The notes under the pieces: generated by a model
What the model was told of the DNA's origin: nothing
What the model saw: only the letters and a program-made list of their open reading frames with translations
Database searches by the model: none
Made by a program: the position numbers and the translations under genes
Assembly (NCBI GenBank): GCA_028289465.1
Contig: JANQPM010000076.1
Coordinates: forward strand, 45,782-109,781
DNA: 64,000 nt
Direction of reading: 5' to 3'
Source: Lysobacterales bacterium
Lineage (GTDB): Bacteria > Pseudomonadota > Gammaproteobacteria > Xanthomonadales > SZUA-36
Shown here: positions 61,905 to 64,000 of the stretch, one piece after another
Layout of the letters: each line of letters starts with the position of its first letter
Numbering within the stretch: position 1 is the stretch's first letter

Positions 61905-62471
61905 ATGCGCAAGACGATCAATATTCTATTGCTGGGCGCGTTAGTTGCGCTCAGCATTTCCGCATGCGGCATTACCGGCAACAAGCGTTTTCACCCGGGC
62001 TATGCCCGATTCGACTTTCCGGGTTCACAGGAAGCCGACCGGGTGATGGGCCTGTCCTTCGGTGCACTGCCGCTGCGTTTCGCGGCCTGGGTCGCCGATG
62101 AAGACCTGGAGCCCGAAACCGCCGACATGCTGCGCAGCCTCAAAGGCGTCCGTGTCTATATCTACGAACTGGATCAGCGCGGCAGGCACCGCCCGGACTA
62201 TATTCACCGTACCGGTAATCAACTGCAGAAACAGGGCTGGGAAACCCTGGTCAAAGTGAATGAGGACCAGGAACAAACCTATGTCATGATGCGCATGGAC
62301 AGGGGTGGCATTGCCGGTCTCACTGTGATGGCCAGCGACGGCGAGGAAGCCGTTTTCGTAAACCTGATCGGCAATATACGCCCCGAGATGTTCGGGGAAG
62401 TCATAGCCAAACTGGACGTCGGCGTGGATGTCGATATCCCCGAAGAAGAATTGGCGCTGGCGGAATACTAG
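61905..62471 (+). CDS. DUF4252 lipoprotein 2
   Basis: A 188-residue protein with a lipoprotein signal (LLLGALVALSISAC, lipobox ISAC, Cys at about residue 21). The mature part repeats the DUF4252 pattern: ARFDFPGSQEADR, SLKGVRVYIYELDQR, QKQGWETLVKVNEDQEQTYVMM and VFVNLIGNIRPEM. It starts three bases after the preceding DUF4252 stop. Two copies, one soluble and one lipid-anchored, may form a pair that signals to the anti-sigma factor. The strong terminator at 62505 ends the operon. Confidence 0.9.
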   Translation: MRKTINILLLGALVALSISACGITGNKRFHPGYARFDFPGSQEADRVMGLSFGALPLRFAAWVADEDLEPETADMLRSLKGVRVYIYELDQRGRHRPDYIHRTGNQLQKQGWETLVKVNEDQEQTYVMMRMDRGGIAGLTVMASDGEEAVFVNLIGNIRPEMFGEVIAKLDVGVDVDIPEEELALAEY

Positions 62472-62504
62472 GCAGACACCCCTCACGCAATTTCAAGCTC
62501 CTTT

Positions 62505-62535
62505 ATGCCGGGCCCGACCGGGCCCGGCATTTTTC
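62505..62535 (+). terminator. Strong Rho-independent terminator of the ECF/DUF4252 operon
   Basis: A perfect 11-base-pair stem ATGCCGGGCCC / GGGCCCGGCAT with a GACC loop, followed by TTTTTC. It lies 34 bases after the last DUF4252 stop. Confidence 0.93.
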
Positions 62536-62601
62536 AAACCGAACACCTTGCCAGCGAAATCGGCTGCTATCATATGGCGCTGCCGGCTATAAGGATGCTG
62601 C

Positions 62602-63027
62602 ATGTTTTACCGTTTCGTTTGCCTGTGCCTGCTGATCGCGCTGCAGGGCTGTGCCAATTCCGGACCCTGGGTCGAATTGAAAGGCCAAAAGGTCTTTGTA
62701 GAAGTCGAATCCGATCCCGCGTTCCAGGCGCTGGGGATGATGTTTCGCGAGGAACTGGCCGGCGATCACGGCATGCTGTTCGTCTACCGGCGGCCGGCAA
62801 TGCTGTCGTTCTGGATGAAAAACACACGGATTCCGCTCGATATCCTGTACTTCGACGGCGACTTGAAGCTGGTCACCTTGATCGACAGCGCCCAGCCCTG
62901 CCGCAGCTCCCAATGCCCGTCCTATCCGAGTACCTATCCGGCCCAGTATGTGCTGGAAATCAACGCCGGAAAGGCTCGCGAATGGGGCGTGGAACTCGGC
63001 GACCGGCTGGAGTTGAACCTGGACTAG
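62602..63027 (+). CDS. DUF192 lipoprotein
   Basis: A 141-residue protein with a lipobox LQGC (signal LCLLIALQGC). The DUF192 domain is clear: VFVEVESDPAFQALGMMFRE, HGMLFVYRRPAMLSFWMKNTRIPLDILYFD and the ending YVLEINAGKAREWGVELGD. These small proteins are of unknown function. It starts at ATG 62602. Its TAG overlaps by four bases the stop of the convergent small ORF. Confidence 0.92.
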   Translation: MFYRFVCLCLLIALQGCANSGPWVELKGQKVFVEVESDPAFQALGMMFREELAGDHGMLFVYRRPAMLSFWMKNTRIPLDILYFDGDLKLVTLIDSAQPCRSSQCPSYPSTYPAQYVLEINAGKAREWGVELGDRLELNLD

Positions 63028-63212
63028 CGCCGATCGCCGTCAGCGTGCGGGTTTCCCGTGGGCCGCTTGCGCTGTTTGCCGGCAGCTTGATGTTGCTGCC
63101 GCACACGCGGCGCCGCCAGATATTCGCGCCACTCGGTCTGATACGGAACCAAGCGGTCATCCGGCAGCAGGCCGGCTAACGCACGGTCATGGTAAGGAAC
63201 AAATACTTTCAT
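63024..63212 (-). CDS. Small conserved-looking ORF
   Basis: A 62-residue frame. Its start MKVFVPYHDRALAGLLPDDRLVPYQTEW looks like a conserved short family that begins with a KVFVPY motif; the rest is a basic Arg/Gln-rich tail. No function is known. It is convergent with DUF192. The ribosome site is weak, so confidence is moderate. Confidence 0.55.
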   Translation of the reverse strand: MKVFVPYHDRALAGLLPDDRLVPYQTEWREYLAAPRVRQQHQAAGKQRKRPTGNPHADGDRR

Positions 63213-63316
63213 CGGACTCGTCTCGTTTAAACACGAGTCCAGCCTACGCGGTAAATATGCCGAACCGGTGTTGGTTTTCGGGCAGGCCTCTGATGGGTTC
63301 GAACCGGTTTCGGCAG

Positions 63317-63535
63317 CTAGTCGTCCGGATCGCGTTCGGCGTCTTTTCGCGAGCGCATGTTGCCCAGCAGCAGCGTTGCCAGGGCCAGCAGAATTTCGTC
63401 AACGAACGGTATGAAATCGGGTACCAGCAGATTGACGGCAAACAACATTGCGGTAATGAAGAATAATTGCGGATAACGGAGGCGTCCGGCGAACCGGGTT
63501 AGTAACCCCAACAGGCCTGCCTGCGGTAAGCTCAT
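63317..63535 (-). CDS. DUF6116-like small membrane protein
   Basis: A 72-residue protein with two hydrophobic segments (LFFITAMLFAVNLLVPDFI and FVDEILLALATLLLGN). The VPDFIPFVDEILLALATLLL stretch fits DUF6116, a gammaproteobacterial family of unknown function. It ends with a charged RSRKDAERDPDD. It lies beside repeat copy C. Confidence 0.75.
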   Translation of the reverse strand: MSLPQAGLLGLLTRFAGRLRYPQLFFITAMLFAVNLLVPDFIPFVDEILLALATLLLGNMRSRKDAERDPDD

Positions 63536-63616
63536 CGTTTTAACCCGCCAATCCAGTTGTCGAAAAATCAGTTTACTCCGATGCCGGCCGGTACCGCCAG
63601 CATTGCGCTCATCTAA

Positions 63617-64000
63617 GGAGTCTCGCGCCCGCTTCTTTCGTAGTGCAGGTGGAGTCAGACGGCGGTTTCGCTATAGCGAAGAAGCCTTCTGACGGAACCG
63701 TTTAGCGCGTGCAGGTGGAGTCAGACGTGCTTAACGGTGCCTGCTGGTCGGCTTCTTTGCCGCTGGCAAAACCGCCGACCAAGTCACCTGCACTGCGGTT
63801 TCGCGATAGCGAAGAAGCCTTTTGACAGAACCGTTAAACGCGTGTGGACGAAAACCGCAACCGCACACCCTAACGGCTTCCCAGTCTAGCTTCTTTCCTG
63901 TCGGAAAACCGCCAGACTGTCCAGCCGGGGCTACGACGTACAACTAACGCACGACCCCTCTGGTGCCGCTCGCGCTGCTCGCTCACCCAACCGGGGTCCG
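63617..64000 (-). repeat. Modular dispersed repeat, copy C (runs off the window)
   Basis: About 384 bases without a gene. It starts at GGAGTCTCGCGCCCGCTTC (the reverse complement of the common end), then carries two copies of GTGCAGGTGGAGTCAGAC (63643-63660 and 63709-63726), two copies of a 48-base unit (63664-63711 and 63797-63844), and four module hairpins, among them the perfect palindrome TTCGCTATAGCGAA (63667-63680) and TTTGCC-GCT-GGCAAA (63756-63770). Its last 165 bases match copy B, and its middle matches copy A. It is the fullest copy and continues beyond the window. Confidence 0.88.

Noticed and set aside
63617..64000. Integron attC-like sites
   Set aside because: Hairpins lack the R''/R' core GTTRRRY boxes and no integrase or gene cassettes are present.

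Overview
This 64 kb window looks like chromosome from a GC-rich gammaproteobacterium. Reading frames are dense and strongly codon-biased. Several families point to that class (PA3496-like, DUF6116, DUF1272, ArfB, WS/DGAT). The many exported peptidases and hydrolases suggest a peptide-scavenging, probably aquatic, Xanthomonadales/Wenzhouxiangella- or Chromatiales-like organism. That placement is inference; no rRNA, tRNA, prophage, integrase, IS element or CRISPR array was seen.

Layout. 1-6.8 kb: alcohol dehydrogenase tail, GNAT acetyltransferase, a wax-ester synthase/lipase pair, an exported beta-propeller protein, and divergently a membrane-bound winged-helix/TPR regulator. 7-11.3 kb: a short PuuD-type membrane protein, a purine permease co-oriented with an exported P1 peptidase, and a divergent M55 D-aminopeptidase. 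11.4-13.7 kb: an ABC-2 exporter with a small coupled ORF. 13.7-18 kb: membrane protein, two exported hydrolases, a Tat-exported aldo/keto reductase, ArfB. 18-25 kb: a giant patatin-like membrane phospholipase preceded by a coupled small ORF, a TetR regulator with two near-identical operators, one of them in front of a 32-residue membrane microprotein, a cyclophilin whose C-terminus is encoded by a dispersed repeat, and an SMP-30-like protein. 25-36 kb: NYN-domain, PhnA-like, sterol-desaturase-like, SDR, metallo-beta-lactamase, PhoD-type phosphodiesterase, DUF3592 and prolyl oligopeptidase genes. 36-42 kb: AhpD-like protein, PruA, a START-like protein, two small membrane proteins divergent from an XRE regulator, and a membrane-tethered winged-helix regulator without a sensor domain.

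42-48.8 kb holds two back-to-back clusters that seem concerned with amino-acid-like compounds: dipeptidase, OYE-family reductase and IlvE on the minus strand; bicupin, Na+-dependent NSS transporter and isopenicillin-N-synthase-like oxygenase on the plus strand. 49-58 kb: peroxiredoxin-like protein, DUF1272, GST, CNNM/CBS protein, DUF3016, an internally duplicated Tyr/His/Arg-rich protein and a 1358-residue exported membrane protein built from two related halves. 58-64 kb: SlyD, a Vgb-like propeller, an ECF sigma/anti-sigma/DUF4252/DUF4252 operon closed by a strong terminator, DUF192, two tiny conserved ORFs, and a large modular repeat running off the end.

The most unusual material: (i) a modular dispersed repeat family (23.3, 59.0 and 63.6-64 kb) built from hairpins with shared flanks, one copy of which has been translated into the cyclophilin tail; (ii) the TetR/twin-operator/microprotein unit; (iii) the bicupin-NSS-oxygenase operon; (iv) the ECF/DUF4252 operon; and (v) several translationally coupled small ORFs.
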